This document shows positions 1 through 9,523 of a stretch of DNA of 64,000 bases, piece after piece (position 1 is the first letter of the stretch; every line of letters starts with the position of its first letter). The stretch covers positions 248,001 through 312,000 of the forward strand of contig NZ_QJRX01000002.1 in assembly GCF_003205495.1 (NCBI RefSeq). The letters are read 5' to 3'. The translations under genes were made by a program, and so were the position numbers. The DNA comes from Aquipseudomonas alcaligenes (lineage in GTDB: Bacteria; Pseudomonadota; Gammaproteobacteria; Pseudomonadales; Pseudomonadaceae). The notes below the pieces were generated by a model. That model was not told the DNA's origin. It ran no database searches and saw only the letters and a list, made by a program, of their open reading frames with translations.

Positions 1-461
<461 letters not shown>

Positions 462-514
462 TTAGGCTAGAATGCACGGCCTCTAAGCACACCCCTTCCC
501 AGAGGCTGTTCACG

Positions 515-3500
515 ATGTTGATCCTGCGCGGCGCGCCCGCTCTTTCCGCCTTCCGCCACGGCAAACTGCTTTCGCAACTGACCGCCAAGGTCCCCGCCGT
601 GACCGGGCTGTACGCCGAGTTCGCGCACTTCGCCGAAGTGACCGGCGTGCTCGATGCCTCCGAAGAGCAGGTGCTGGCCCGGCTGCTGAAGTACGGTCCG
701 AGCGTGCCGGTGCAGGAGCCCGCCGGCCAGCTGTTCCTGGTCATTCCGCGTTTTGGCACCATCTCGCCCTGGTCGAGCAAGGCCACCGACATCGCCCGCA
801 ACTGCGGCCTGGCCAAGATCGAGCGCCTGGAGCGCGGCATCGCCTACTACGTCAGCGGCGAGCTGAGCGACGCCGACCGCCAGACCGTCGCCGCCGTGCT
901 GCACGACCGCATGACCCAGCTTGTGCTGGGCGCCCTGGAAGAGGCCGCCGGCCTGTTCAGCCATGCCGAGCCCAAGCCGCTGACCGCGGTGGACGTGCTC
1001 GGCGGCGGCCGCGCCGCCCTGGAGCAGGCCAACGTCGAGCTGGGCCTGGCCCTGGCCGAGGACGAGATCGATTATCTGGTGAAGAGCTTCGTCGAGCTGG
1101 GCCGCAACCCGCACGACGTCGAGCTGATGATGTTCGCCCAGGCCAACTCCGAGCACTGCCGTCACAAGATCTTCAATGCCAGCTGGGACATCGATGGCCA
1201 GAGCCAGGACAAGTCGCTGTTCGGCATGATCAAGAACACCTACGAGATGCACCGCGAGGGCGTGCTGTCCGCCTACAAGGACAATGCCTCGGTGATCGAG
1301 GGCTTCACCGCCGGGCGCTTCTTCCCCAACCCGGCCACCCGCGAGTACGGCGCGACCCAGGAGCCGGTGCACATCCTGATGAAGGTGGAAACCCACAACC
1401 ACCCGACCGCCATCGCTCCCTTCCCCGGCGCTTCCACCGGCTCCGGCGGCGAGATCCGCGACGAAGGCGCCACCGGTCGCGGCGCCAAGCCCAAGGCCGG
1501 CCTGACCGGCTTCACCGTGTCCAACCTGAACATCCCCGGTTTCGAGCAGCCCTGGGAGAAGCCCTACGGCAAGCCCGAGCGCATCGTCACCGCGCTGGAC
1601 ATCATGATCGAGGGCCCGCTCGGCGGTGCCGCGTTCAACAACGAATTCGGCCGTCCGGCGCTGAACGGCTACTTCCGCACCTTCGAGCAGGCCGTGCAGA
1701 GCCCGCGTGGCGAGGAAGTACGCGGCTACCACAAGCCGATCATGCTGGCCGGCGGCCTCGGCAACATCCGCGAAGAGCATGTGCAGAAGGGCGAGATCTC
1801 GGTCGGCGCCAAGCTGATCGTGCTCGGTGGCCCGGCCATGCTGATCGGCCTGGGCGGCGGCGCCGCCTCCTCCATGGCCACCGGCGCCAGCTCCGCCGAC
1901 CTGGACTTCGCCTCGGTGCAGCGCGACAACCCGGAAATGGAGCGGCGCTGCCAGGAAGTCATCGACCGCTGCTGGCAGCTGGGTGCCGACAACCCGATCA
2001 AGTTCATCCACGACGTCGGCGCCGGCGGTATCTCCAACGCCCTGCCGGAGCTGATCAACGACGGCGGCCGTGGCGGTCGCTTCGAGCTGCGCGCGGTGCC
2101 CAACGACGAGCCTGGCATGGCGCCGCTGGAAATCTGGTGCAACGAGTCGCAGGAGCGCTACGTGATGAGCGTGGACGCCGCCGACTTCGAGCGCTTCAAG
2201 GCCATCTGCGAGCGCGAGCGCTGCCCCTTCGCCGTGGTCGGCGAGGCCATCGCCGAGCCGCACCTGACCGTCACCGACAGCCACTTCGGCAACAAGCCGG
2301 TGGACATGCCGCTCAACGTGCTGCTCGGCAAGCCGCCGCGCATGCACCGCAGTGTGCAGCGCGAGGCGGAGCAGGGCGATGACTTCGATGCCGCCGCCGT
2401 GAGCATCGACGAGGCGGTGAGCCGCGTGCTGCGCCACCCGGCCGTGGCCAGCAAGAGCTTCCTGATCACCATCGGCGACCGCACCATCACCGGCCTGGTG
2501 GCCCGCGACCAGATGGTCGGCCCCTGGCAGGTTCCGGTGGCCGACTGCGCGGTGACCGCCACCAGCTTCGACGTCTATACCGGCGAGGCCATGGCCATGG
2601 GCGAGCGCACCCCGCTGGCCCTGCTGGATGCGCCTGCGTCGGGCCGCATGGCGGTCGGCGAGACCATCACCAACCTGGCCGCTGCGCGCATCGAGAAGAT
2701 TTCCGATATCAAACTGTCCGCCAACTGGATGGCCGCCGCCGGCCACCCGGGCGAGGATGCCCGCCTGTACGACACTGTCAAGGCGGTGGGCATGGAGCTG
2801 TGCCCGGCGCTGGGCATCACCATCCCGGTGGGCAAGGACTCCATGTCCATGAAGACCCGCTGGCAGGACAACGGCCAGGACAAGAGCGTCACTTCGCCGC
2901 TGTCGCTGGTGATCTCCGGCTTCGCCCCGGTACAGGACGTGCGTCAGAGCCTGACCCCGCAGCTGCGCCTGGACAAGGGCGAGACCGACCTGATCCTGAT
3001 CGACCTCGGCCGCGGGCAGAACCGCATGGGCGGCTCGATCCTGGCGCAGACCTTCGCCCAGCTCGGCCAGGCCGTGCCGGACGTCGACGACGCCGAGGAC
3101 CTCAAGGCTTTCTTCGCGGTGATCCAGGGCCTCAACGCCGATGGCCACATCCTGGCCTACCACGACCGCTCCGATGGCGGCCTGCTGACCACCACCCTGG
3201 AAATGGCCTTCGCCGGCCACTGCGGCCTCAACCTGTTCCTCGATGCCCTGGCCGATTCCGCCAGCGAGCTGCCGGCCGTGCTGTTCAACGAGGAGCTGGG
3301 CGCGGTGATCCAGGTGCGCCAGGACGCCACCCCGGAAATCCTCGCCCAGTTCAGTGCCGCCGGCCTCGGTGACTGCGTGGCGGTGATCGGCCAGCCGGTC
3401 AACGGTAGCGACGTGGCCATCAGTTTCAACGGCGAGCCGGTGTTCGGTGCCCAGCGCAGCCTGCTGCAGCGCCAGTGGGCCGAGACCAGCTACCAGATCC

Positions 3501-4411
3501 AGCGCCTTCGCGACAACGCCGAGTGCGCCGACCAGGAATTCGACCTGATCCTCGACGAGGACAACCCGGGCCTGTCGACCAAGCTGAGCTTCGATGTCAA
3601 CCAGGACATCGCCGCGCCCTACATCAAGAAGGGCCTGCGTCCGCAGGTGGCGATCCTCCGCGAGCAGGGCGTCAACGGCCAGGTGGAGATGGCCGCGGCC
3701 TTCGACCGCGCAGGGTTCTCCGCAATTGACGTGCACATGAGCGACATCCTCGCCGGCCGCGTCAGCCTGGACGAGTTCAAGGGCCTGGTGGCCTGCGGCG
3801 GCTTCTCCTACGGCGACGTGCTCGGCGCCGGCGAGGGCTGGGCCAAGTCGATCCTGTTCAACGCCCGCGCCCGTGACGGCTTCCAGGCCTTCTTCGAGCG
3901 CAAGGACAGCTTCGCCCTCGGCGTGTGCAACGGTTGCCAGATGATGAGCAACCTGCACGAGCTGATTCCCGGTACCGAGTTCTGGCCGCACTTCGTGCGC
4001 AACCGCTCGGAGCAGTTCGAGGCGCGCGTGGCCATGGTCCAGGTGCAGGAGTCGGCGTCGATCTTCCTACAGGGCATGGCCGGTTCGCGCATGCCGATCG
4101 CCATCGCCCATGGCGAAGGCCATGCCGAGTTCGAGAGCGAGGAAGCGCTGCTGGAGGCCGACCTGTCCGGCACCGTGGCGCTGCGCTTCATCGACAACCA
4201 CGGCAAGGTCACCGAGAGCTACCCGGCCAACCCGAACGGCTCGCCGCGTGGCATCACCGGTCTGTGCAGCCGCGACGGCCGTGTGACCATCATGATGCCG
4301 CACCCTGAGCGGGTATTCCGCGCCGTGCAGAACTCCTGGCGCCCGGACGAGTGGCAGGAGGACGGCGGCTGGATGCGCATGTTCCGCAACGCGCGCGTCT
4401 GGGTCGACTAA
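515..4411 (+). CDS. purL: Phosphoribosylformylglycinamidine synthase (FGAM synthetase)
   Basis: ATP- and glutamine-dependent conversion of FGAR to FGAM, step four of purine synthesis, in the cytoplasm. The 1298-residue length is that of the large single-chain gammaproteobacterial enzyme: N-terminal PurS-like part, linker, tandem AIRS-type synthetase halves (for example the [17 protein letters not shown] region), and a C-terminal class I glutamine amidotransferase. The amidotransferase triad is visible as Cys1138 in GVCNGCQ and His1263/Glu1265 in PHPER. The frame is open upstream, but ATG 515 ([11 protein letters not shown]) matches the family N-terminus. A TAGAAT -10-like hexamer lies at 468-473, with no convincing -35. 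Confidence 0.98.
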   Translation: MLILRGAPALSAFRHGKLLSQLTAKVPAVTGLYAEFAHFAEVTGVLDASEEQVLARLLKYGPSVPVQEPAGQLFLVIPRFGTISPWSSKATDIARNCGLAKIERLERGIAYYVSGELSDADRQTVAAVLHDRMTQLVLGALEEAAGLFSHAEPKPLTAVDVLGGGRAALEQANVELGLALAEDEIDYLVKSFVELGRNPHDVELMMFAQANSEHCRHKIFNASWDIDGQSQDKSLFGMIKNTYEMHREGVLSAYKDNASVIEGFTAGRFFPNPATREYGATQEPVHILMKVETHNHPTAIAPFPGASTGSGGEIRDEGATGRGAKPKAGLTGFTVSNLNIPGFEQPWEKPYGKPERIVTALDIMIEGPLGGAAFNNEFGRPALNGYFRTFEQAVQSPRGEEVRGYHKPIMLAGGLGNIREEHVQKGEISVGAKLIVLGGPAMLIGLGGGAASSMATGASSADLDFASVQRDNPEMERRCQEVIDRCWQLGADNPIKFIHDVGAGGISNALPELINDGGRGGRFELRAVPNDEPGMAPLEIWCNESQERYVMSVDAADFERFKAICERERCPFAVVGEAIAEPHLTVTDSHFGNKPVDMPLNVLLGKPPRMHRSVQREAEQGDDFDAAAVSIDEAVSRVLRHPAVASKSFLITIGDRTITGLVARDQMVGPWQVPVADCAVTATSFDVYTGEAMAMGERTPLALLDAPASGRMAVGETITNLAAARIEKISDIKLSANWMAAAGHPGEDARLYDTVKAVGMELCPALGITIPVGKDSMSMKTRWQDNGQDKSVTSPLSLVISGFAPVQDVRQSLTPQLRLDKGETDLILIDLGRGQNRMGGSILAQTFAQLGQAVPDVDDAEDLKAFFAVIQGLNADGHILAYHDRSDGGLLTTTLEMAFAGHCGLNLFLDALADSASELPAVLFNEELGAVIQVRQDATPEILAQFSAAGLGDCVAVIGQPVNGSDVAISFNGEPVFGAQRSLLQRQWAETSYQIQRLRDNAECADQEFDLILDEDNPGLSTKLSFDVNQDIAAPYIKKGLRPQVAILREQGVNGQVEMAAAFDRAGFSAIDVHMSDILAGRVSLDEFKGLVACGGFSYGDVLGAGEGWAKSILFNARARDGFQAFFERKDSFALGVCNGCQMMSNLHELIPGTEFWPHFVRNRSEQFEARVAMVQVQESASIFLQGMAGSRMPIAIAHGEGHAEFESEEALLEADLSGTVALRFIDNHGKVTESYPANPNGSPRGITGLCSRDGRVTIMMPHPERVFRAVQNSWRPDEWQEDGGWMRMFRNARVWVD

Positions 4412-4424
4412 CACCGGCCGTTGC

Positions 4425-4470
4425 CCCTCTCCCAGCCATGGGGGAGGGTGCCCGACAGGGCGGGAGAGGG
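4425..4470. repeat. CCCTCTCCC...GGGAGAGGG inverted repeat element
   Basis: A 9-bp perfect inverted repeat (4425-4433 and 4462-4470) separated by a G-rich spacer. It sits directly after the purL stop and ends two bases before the GTG of the CDGSH gene. The same arms occur at 60820-60843 between ureB and ureC, so this is probably a dispersed intergenic repeat. Its right arm provides the only purine-rich sequence in front of the next start codon. Confidence 0.6.
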
Positions 4471-4471
4471 T

Positions 4472-4741
4472 GTGCCAGACCCGCAAGATCCCAAGCTTCC
4501 CGAAGTCCGCCAGGTCAACCCTGGCGAGACCCATCTGCTGTGCCGCTGCGGGCGCTCGCCCGTGCTTCCCGACTGCCCTCTCGGTTGCGACCAGGCCCTG
4601 TGCCTCGAACCCGTGCGCCAACAGTTGCTCCTGCTGTGCCGCTGCGGGCTGTCGCGGCGCCTGCCCTATTGCGACGGCAGTCACAGCCCGCCAACCGAGG
4701 GGCTGGCGGCGCGCTGGCGACGTTTCGCCAAGGGTGATTAA
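4472..4741 (+). CDS. CDGSH iron-sulfur domain protein
   Basis: A small protein (89 residues from GTG 4472). Its C-terminal half carries the complete CDGSH signature CxC-x2-S-x3-P-x-C-D-G-S-H (in CRCGLSRRLPYCDGSH), the three-Cys/one-His ligand set for a 2Fe-2S cluster. The first half holds a degenerate second copy (CRCGRSPVLPDC) with no DGSH, so only one cluster site looks intact. The start is not certain: no ATG lies nearby, and GTG 4472 was chosen because a purine-rich GGGAGAGGG precedes it. Function unknown; electron transfer or redox sensing is the usual guess for the family. Confidence 0.8.
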   Translation: MPDPQDPKLPEVRQVNPGETHLLCRCGRSPVLPDCPLGCDQALCLEPVRQQLLLLCRCGLSRRLPYCDGSHSPPTEGLAARWRRFAKGD

Positions 4742-4915
4742 CTCGCTTCGGCTTATGCACAAAGGCTCTATTGAGCCAATGGACGATTTGCCGGCGACGC
4801 ACTCCAATGCAGAGTTGCGAACTAGGCCACGTGCCACCGCTGAGGCAGAATGCCATTATCGCTGTGACAGTGCGGCCCTTGGGTCGCTGTATTCGTCGAT
4901 GCTGGGAGGGGCTGG

Positions 4916-5233
4916 ATGTACAAGTTCTGTTTCTACGTGCCGGAAGGCCATCTCGAGGAGGTGAAGACCGCGGTCTTCGCCGCCGGGGCCGGGCGCATCG
5001 GTCAGTACGACAGCTGCTGCTGGCAGGTACTGGGCAAGGGCCAGTTCCGACCCTTGCAGGGCAGCGAACCCTTCATCGGCCAGCCTGGGCGGGTGGAAGA
5101 GGTGGCGGAGTGGAAGGTCGAGCTGGTGGTGGCCGACGAGCTGATCCACGACGTGGTCAAGGCGATGAAGAAAGCCCATCCCTACCAGACGCCGGCCTTC
5201 GATGTGTGGCGGCTGTCCGACCTGCAATTCTGA
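4916..5233 (+). CDS. YqfO/NIF3-type PII-like domain protein
   Basis: A 105-residue protein starting MYKFCFYVPEGHLEEVK and ending near HPYQTPAFDVWRL. It resembles the PII/CutA-like insert domain found inside NIF3-family proteins (YqfO), here free-standing with no flanking NIF3 metal-binding domains. It lies downstream of purL, as I recall in P. aeruginosa. A GGGAGGGG Shine-Dalgarno precedes the ATG. The molecular role is not known. The 174 bases before it show no gene or clear signal. Confidence 0.85.
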   Translation: MYKFCFYVPEGHLEEVKTAVFAAGAGRIGQYDSCCWQVLGKGQFRPLQGSEPFIGQPGRVEEVAEWKVELVVADELIHDVVKAMKKAHPYQTPAFDVWRLSDLQF

Positions 5234-5244
5234 TAGTCCTCAAT

Positions 5245-5278
5245 AAAAGAAGCCCCGGCATGCCGGGGCTTCTTCGTT
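5245..5278. terminator. Bidirectional intrinsic terminator
   Basis: A perfect 12-bp stem, GAAGCCCCGGCA paired with TGCCGGGGCTTC (5249-5272), is followed by a T-rich run and preceded by an A-rich run. It lies between the convergent YqfO-like gene and esterase gene and can serve both. Confidence 0.85.
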
Positions 5279-5290
5279 TGCGCCTGACGC

Positions 5291-6310
5291 TTACTGCAGG
5301 TGCTGCTTGAGCTCGGCGCCGGCCTGGCGCAGGGCGGCCTGCACGGCCGGGATGTGCGCCAGCGGGTTGAGCAGGCCGTAGTCGTGGATCATGCCGTTGT
5401 AGCGCACCGCAGTGACGGTGACGCCGGCGGCATCCAGCTTGCGTGCGTAGGCCTCGCCCTCGTCCCGCAGCACGTCGAACTCGGCGGTCTGGATCAGGGT
5501 CGGCGGCAGGCCCTTGAGCTGCTCGCTGGTGGCCCGCAGCGGCGAGGCGAAGCGTTCGGCGCGTTGCTTGGGATCGGTGGTGTAGCTGTCCCAGAACCAC
5601 TTCATCATATTGCGGGTGAGGAAGTGTCCCTCGGCGAACTGGTTGTACGAGGCGTTATCGAAGCTGGCGTCGGTCACCGGCCACAGCAGCAGCTGGAAGC
5701 GCAGTTTCGGCGTGCCGGCTTCTTTCGCCTTGAGCGCGACCACTGCGGCCATATTGCCGCCGACACTGTTGCCAGCCACGGCCAGGCGCGAGCTGTCCAC
5801 ATCGATGTCCTTGCCGTGATCGCCGACCCACTGGGTGGCGGCGAAGGCCTGGTCGATGGCGGTCGGATACTTGGCTTCCGGCGACGGCGTGTAGCCGACG
5901 TAGACGGCCACGGCGCCGGAGTTCACCACCAGGTCGCGGATCAGGCGGGCGTGGGTCGGGTAGTCGCCGAGCACCCAGCCGCCGCCGTGGAAGAACATGA
6001 ACACCGGCAGCTCGCCCTTCGCACCTTCGGGGCGGACGATGGTCAGCGGGATCGACTGGCCGGAAGCTTCGATGGTCTTCTCGCTGACGGTCACGCCGGA
6101 CAGATCGACCTTGACCGAGGCCTGGGCGCCGACCAGCACGGCGCGGGCATCCTGCGGGCTGAGGGTTTCCAGCGGCTGGCCGCCGCCGGCTTCCAGGGCC
6201 TGGAGGAAGGCCTGGGTGTTGTGTTCCACGCCGGGGCTGCCGGCGGCGAAGGCGTTACCGATGGCGGCTGCGAGAACAGCGCCGGAAAGCAGTTTGCTGA
6301 CGTTTTTCAT
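5291..6310 (-). CDS. Exported alpha/beta hydrolase of the hormone-sensitive-lipase family
   Basis: A 339-residue carboxylesterase-like enzyme. A Sec signal (residues 1 to about 22, ending NAFAA) precedes the mature enzyme, so it is probably periplasmic or secreted. The oxyanion-hole motif HGGGW is at 108-112. The nucleophile elbow is GNSVGG (Ser182), whereas family IV esterases usually have GDSAGG. The acid and base are probably Asp279 (in AEFDVLRDEG) and His309 (in GMIHDYG). ATG 6310 begins a typical signal peptide; the open frame continues upstream without one. The natural ester substrate cannot be told. It is followed by the shared terminator at 5245-5278. Confidence 0.9.
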   Translation of the reverse strand: MKNVSKLLSGAVLAAAIGNAFAAGSPGVEHNTQAFLQALEAGGGQPLETLSPQDARAVLVGAQASVKVDLSGVTVSEKTIEASGQSIPLTIVRPEGAKGELPVFMFFHGGGWVLGDYPTHARLIRDLVVNSGAVAVYVGYTPSPEAKYPTAIDQAFAATQWVGDHGKDIDVDSSRLAVAGNSVGGNMAAVVALKAKEAGTPKLRFQLLLWPVTDASFDNASYNQFAEGHFLTRNMMKWFWDSYTTDPKQRAERFASPLRATSEQLKGLPPTLIQTAEFDVLRDEGEAYARKLDAAGVTVTAVRYNGMIHDYGLLNPLAHIPAVQAALRQAGAELKQHLQ

Positions 6311-6375
6311 GATTCTGTTCCTCGTAGCTTGGGTTATCGCGGCGGGCACTGCCGTGCAGGCCCGCCCGGTTCGGT

Positions 6376-6804
6376 TCAGACGGCGACGTTCAGGCGCACG
6401 TCGATGTTGCCGCGGGTGGCGTTGGAGTAAGGGCAGACCTGGTGAGCGGCGGCGACCAGCTCTTCGGCGACGGCGCGGTCGATGCCCGGCAGGCTGATGT
6501 TCAGCTCCACTTCAAGGCCGAAGCCGCCGGGGATCTGGCCGATGCCGACCTTGCCGGTGATCGAGGCGTCGGCCGGGAAGGCCTGCTTCTTCTGGCTGGC
6601 GACGAACTTCAGGGCACCGATGAAGCAGGCCGAGTAGCCGGCGGCGAACAGCTGCTCGGGGTTGGTGGCTTCGCCGCCGGCGCCGCCCAGTTCGCGCGGA
6701 GTGGTCAGCTTGACGTCGAGGAAGCCGTCGGAAGAAACGGCGCGGCCGTCGCGGCCGCCGGTGGCGGTGGCAGTGGCGGTGTAGAGGGCTTTGATGGTTT
6801 GCAT
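6376..6804 (-). CDS. ohr: Organic hydroperoxide resistance protein
   Basis: A thiol peroxidase that reduces organic and fatty-acid hydroperoxides with lipoyl reductants. The protein is 142 residues, with the two catalytic cysteines of Ohr at Cys60 ([10 protein letters not shown]) and Cys124 ([11 protein letters not shown]), and the conserved Arg18 and Glu50 that polarise the peroxidatic Cys. These positions agree with P. aeruginosa Ohr as I remember it. It lies 178 bp downstream of ohrR on the same strand and has its own promoter (6866-6894). The start [10 protein letters not shown] is the family start. Confidence 0.97.
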   Translation of the reverse strand: MQTIKALYTATATATGGRDGRAVSSDGFLDVKLTTPRELGGAGGEATNPEQLFAAGYSACFIGALKFVASQKKQAFPADASITGKVGIGQIPGGFGLEVELNISLPGIDRAVAEELVAAAHQVCPYSNATRGNIDVRLNVAV

Positions 6805-6835
6805 GGCGATGTCTCCGTTTGTTTGCTGTCTAAAG

Positions 6836-6894
6836 TTTTGCGCGCTAAGTAAGTGCGTGATACAGAATCTAGTGCGATTTAATTTTGCGTGCAA
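6836..6894 (-). promoter_or_regulatory. ohr promoter with candidate OhrR operator
   Basis: Read on the minus strand, TTGCAC (complement of 6889-6894), a 17-bp spacer and TAGATT (complement of 6866-6871) form a good sigma-70 promoter. The palindrome TTGCGTGCAA (6885-6894) lies on the -35. A second TTTTGCGC block at 6836-6843 lies downstream of the predicted start. The 9-mer AATTTTGCG (6881-6889) recurs in the ohrR promoter at 7492-7500, as expected for a shared repressor site. The assignment to OhrR is inference. Confidence 0.65.
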
Positions 6895-6982
6895 GATAAT
6901 TTTTAGATGAATTCAGCCTAGAACTGCGGCGATTTGGGTATAAGCGAGGCGGCATGCCGCCCGCGGTGGGCGGCAGCGGGGG

Positions 6983-7432
6983 TCAGACCGACTTCTGCAG
7001 CTGGTCGCGCAGGGCGACTATCTGCTCCTTGAGGGCGCCGATCTGCTCCAGGGTCATGCCGCTGGCTTCGAGTATGCAGGCGGGGAAGCGCTCGGCCTCC
7101 TGCTGCAGGTTGCGGCCCTTGTCGGTCAGGCGCAGCTCCACCACGCGCTCGTCGGCGCTGCTGCGGGTGCGGGTGATCAGACCTTCGGCTTCCAGGCGCT
7201 TGAGCAGGGGGGTGAGGGAGCCGGGATCGGTGAGCAGGCGCGCGCTGATCTCGCCCACGGTGATGCCGTCGCCTTCCCACAGCACCAGCATGGCCAGGTA
7301 CTGCGGGTAGGTCAGGCCGATGCCCTGCAGCATGGGCTTGTAGGCCTTGGTCATCAGCAGGGAGGTGGAGTGCAGGGCGAAGCACAGCTGGTTGTCCAGC
7401 TGCAGGGCAGCACAGGATTGCGGCTGTTTCAT
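6983..7432 (-). CDS. ohrR: Organic-hydroperoxide-sensing MarR-family repressor
   Basis: 149 residues with a MarR winged-helix fold: GEISARLLTDPGSLTPLLKRL is the recognition-helix region (about 60-80) and SADERVVEL the wing. The peroxide-sensing Cys is Cys17 (DNQLCFALHS). A second cysteine, Cys119 (FPACILEA), corresponds to the resolving Cys of two-Cys OhrR proteins such as the Xanthomonas one, so oxidation probably forms an intersubunit disulfide. ATG 7432 follows a GGGGACC-type leader; the longer open frame upstream has no family similarity. It presumably represses itself and ohr. Confidence 0.93.
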   Translation of the reverse strand: MKQPQSCAALQLDNQLCFALHSTSLLMTKAYKPMLQGIGLTYPQYLAMLVLWEGDGITVGEISARLLTDPGSLTPLLKRLEAEGLITRTRSSADERVVELRLTDKGRNLQQEAERFPACILEASGMTLEQIGALKEQIVALRDQLQKSV

Positions 7433-7463
7433 GATGGGGACCTCTGCTCGATATCTGCACAAC

Positions 7464-7501
7464 AATTTATCGCGCAAATTAACGTTGAGCAAATTTTGCG
7501 C
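7464..7501 (-). promoter_or_regulatory. ohrR promoter with candidate autoregulatory operator
   Basis: On the minus strand, TTGCTC (complement of 7487-7492), a 17-bp spacer and TAAATT (complement of 7464-7469) make a sigma-70-type promoter. The 11-bp palindrome GCAAATTTTGC (7489-7499) covers the -35, and GCGCAAATT (7472-7480) lies in the spacer as its inverted partner. The 9-mer AATTTTGCG is shared with the ohr promoter. The rest of the 285-bp gap up to 7717 shows nothing further. Confidence 0.6.
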
Positions 7502-7717
7502 AGCGGAAATGATTAAGGCACCTTGCGGCGCCTCGTTCAAGCCGGATTCAGGGGCAGGATCTTGCGAGCTAGAGCCAGGCCAGGCGTTAAGGGCCGAAGG
7601 CGCGGAGTTTACACAGAGTAGATGAGCGGACCCGCTGCGCTTGGCCCTGCGGGCGTTCAGTGGCAGGCACTTTCCGGGCCTTTTCCCAATCACGCCTGAT
7701 TACCGTGCAGCAAAACG

Positions 7718-8221
7718 TCAGGGGCGGATCTCGATCAGCGTGCCGTCTTGCACCAGGTCCCACACCTCGCGCATGTCGGCGTTGCGCATGGCGATACAGC
7801 CTTCGGTCCAGTCCAGGGTGCTGAAGAACCACTCGGGGTACTCATCGTCCAGCGGGGTGCCGTGGATCATGATCATGCCGCCGGCGGGCACGCCCTGCTT
7901 GCGCGCATTGGCGGCATCGCGGGCGTTGGGGTAGGAGATGTGCATGGACAGGTTGAATTTCTCGCTGGTCTTGCGCCAGTCGATCCAGTAGAAACCTTCC
8001 GGAGTGCGCAGGTCGCCTTCACGCACCTTGGCGCCGGTGGGCTGCTTGCCGAGGGAGATGCGGTAGGACTTGAGGACCTCGCCGCGCCCCATCAGGTGCA
8101 GCTTGCGCTCGGATTTGACCACCAGCACCTTGTCCACGGCCTTGCCGCGGAGCGTCGGCGCGGTCGAGGCCTGGGCGAGGCCGATGAGGGTGCAGCAGAA
8201 TAGGGCGAGCAGCCAGCGCAT
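7718..8221 (-). CDS. L,D-transpeptidase family protein (YkuD domain)
   Basis: A 167-residue exported protein with a signal peptide at residues 1 to about 19 and a YkuD catalytic domain filling the rest. The signature HGTP (His120) and the nucleophile in TEGCIAMRN (Cys142) are intact. Enzymes of this family make 3-3 peptidoglycan cross-links or attach peptidoglycan to proteins using L,D-transpeptidation in the periplasm. It has no LysM domain, unlike the larger Ldt proteins, so it belongs to the small ErfK-like Pseudomonas type. It stands alone on the minus strand. Confidence 0.9.
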   Translation of the reverse strand: MRWLLALFCCTLIGLAQASTAPTLRGKAVDKVLVVKSERKLHLMGRGEVLKSYRISLGKQPTGAKVREGDLRTPEGFYWIDWRKTSEKFNLSMHISYPNARDAANARKQGVPAGGMIMIHGTPLDDEYPEWFFSTLDWTEGCIAMRNADMREVWDLVQDGTLIEIRP

Positions 8222-8367
8222 TGCGATGTTCCGAGGTGTTTCTGTGTTGGCCCTGATACTTCAGGTTGTTATAGCGCGAGAGTCTGCCTATGCCGAGGGG
8301 TATGTTCAATCCTCGCCAGCCGGACGGAGCGCCGCTCGGGCTTATTTCGACTCCCCAGGAGGCCTGT

Positions 8368-9321
8368 ATGTCGCAACCCAAGCTGCTGCGTGAGCTGACC
8401 CTGGCGCCCGCCGAGCATCCGCACGGTCGCACCCACCTCAGTGCCGCCAGTGCCCTGGTGCGGGTCGCCGAGCACCTCTACGTGGTGGCCGACGACGAGC
8501 TGCAGCTGGGGGTGTTCGGCGTCGACAGCGGGCACGGCCGCCTGCAGCCTCTGTTCGATGGCGAGCTGCCACTGGACCAGGCTGCGCGCAAGGTGGTCAA
8601 GCCGGACCTGGAGACCCTGGCCCTGCTGCCGGCCATTCCCGGCCATGCGCAGGGCGCGCTGCTGGCGCTGGGCTCGGGTTCGACCCCGCGGCGCCAGCGT
8701 GGCGTGCTGCTGGGCCTGGAGGAGGGCGCGCGGCCACGACAGATCGACCTGGCCCCCCTGTACCTGCCGCTGCGCAGGCATTTCACCGATCTGAACATCG
8801 AGGGCGGCTTCCTCCTCGGCGAGGAATTCCTCCTGCTGCAGCGCGGCAACCAGGGCGGCTCGCCGAATGCGGCGCTGCGCTACGCCTGGGCGCCGCTGCG
8901 CGACTGGCTGCTGGGCATGGGGCCGCTGCCACAGCCGCCGGGCATCCAGGTGCTCGACCTCGGCGAGCTGGGCGGCGTGGCGCTGGGATTCACCGACGGT
9001 GCGGCGCTGGGCGAGGGGCGCTGGCTGTTCAGTGCGGCGGCGGAGAACACCTCCGACAGTTACAACGACGGTGCCTGCCTGGGTTCGCTGATCGGCCTGG
9101 TGGAGGCCGATGGTCGGCTGCAGCGTCTGGCCGAGCTGGAGGGGCGCTGGAAGGTCGAGGGGATCGCCCTGGCGGCCGATGGCAGCCTGCTGATGGTCAC
9201 CGATGCCGACGATCCGGCGCTGGCCGCCAGCCTGCTCGAACTGCGCCTCACGGCGACAGCAGCAGAGCCAGTTCGTCGGCCAGCTCCGCCCAGTCCGAAT
9301 CCTCCTCCAGCGCTTCGCTGA
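8368..9321 (+). CDS. Uncharacterised protein, probable beta-propeller (DUF6929-like)
   Basis: 317 residues from ATG 8368, chosen for the AGGAGG Shine-Dalgarno just upstream. Repeated short beta motifs (LYVVADDELQLGVF, LLVLEEG-type strands, NIEGGFLLGEEFLLLQRGN, KVEGIALAADGSLLMVTDADDP) resemble esterase-like or phytase-like propeller proteins. There is no clear signal peptide and no catalytic motif I can name. The last 25 or so residues are Pro/Ala/Arg-rich and are read from DNA that also encodes the end of the DUF2789 gene on the other strand (74-bp convergent overlap), so the natural C-terminus probably lies near 9250. Confidence 0.75.
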   Translation: MSQPKLLRELTLAPAEHPHGRTHLSAASALVRVAEHLYVVADDELQLGVFGVDSGHGRLQPLFDGELPLDQAARKVVKPDLETLALLPAIPGHAQGALLALGSGSTPRRQRGVLLGLEEGARPRQIDLAPLYLPLRRHFTDLNIEGGFLLGEEFLLLQRGNQGGSPNAALRYAWAPLRDWLLGMGPLPQPPGIQVLDLGELGGVALGFTDGAALGEGRWLFSAAAENTSDSYNDGACLGSLIGLVEADGRLQRLAELEGRWKVEGIALAADGSLLMVTDADDPALAASLLELRLTATAAEPVRRPAPPSPNPPPALR

Positions 9322-9478
9322 GAAACTGTGCCTGGGCCCTGTTCCAGAAGGGGGCCCTGGCCAGGGCCTGGCCTTCGGCCAGACGGTGCTCGCGCAGGAA
9401 GGCTTCGATCTCGGCCTTGCCGGCCGGCAGGCCGAGCTGCTTGAACAGGCCGCTGAGACTGTGTTCGCTGGTATCCAT
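9248..9478 (-). CDS. DUF2789 family protein
   Basis: A 76-residue acidic, helical protein with the DUF2789 pattern: an N-terminal HSLSGLFKQLGLP, a central APFWNRAQAQFL and a C-terminal EDSDWAELADELALLL. The start codon is preceded by AGGAGG read on the minus strand. Function unknown; such proteins are common single-copy genes in Pseudomonas. It is convergent with, and overlaps, the propeller-protein gene. Confidence 0.85.
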   Translation of the reverse strand: MDTSEHSLSGLFKQLGLPAGKAEIEAFLREHRLAEGQALARAPFWNRAQAQFLSEALEEDSDWAELADELALLLSP

Positions 9479-9523
9479 GGTTCCTCCTGCTGGCCGGTCA
9501 AGGGTGCAGGAAGACTATAGACC

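Noticed and set aside
467-3991. Long open frame on the minus strand opposite purL
   Set aside because: It lies wholly antisense to a full-length, strongly recognisable gene and has the His/Gly/Ala/Val-rich composition produced by GC-rich codons read backwards. No domain is visible.
4915-4922. TGTACA hexamer at the start of the YqfO-like gene as a LitR site
   Set aside because: It is a single copy formed by the Met-Tyr-Lys start codons, with no second hexamer 12 bp away.
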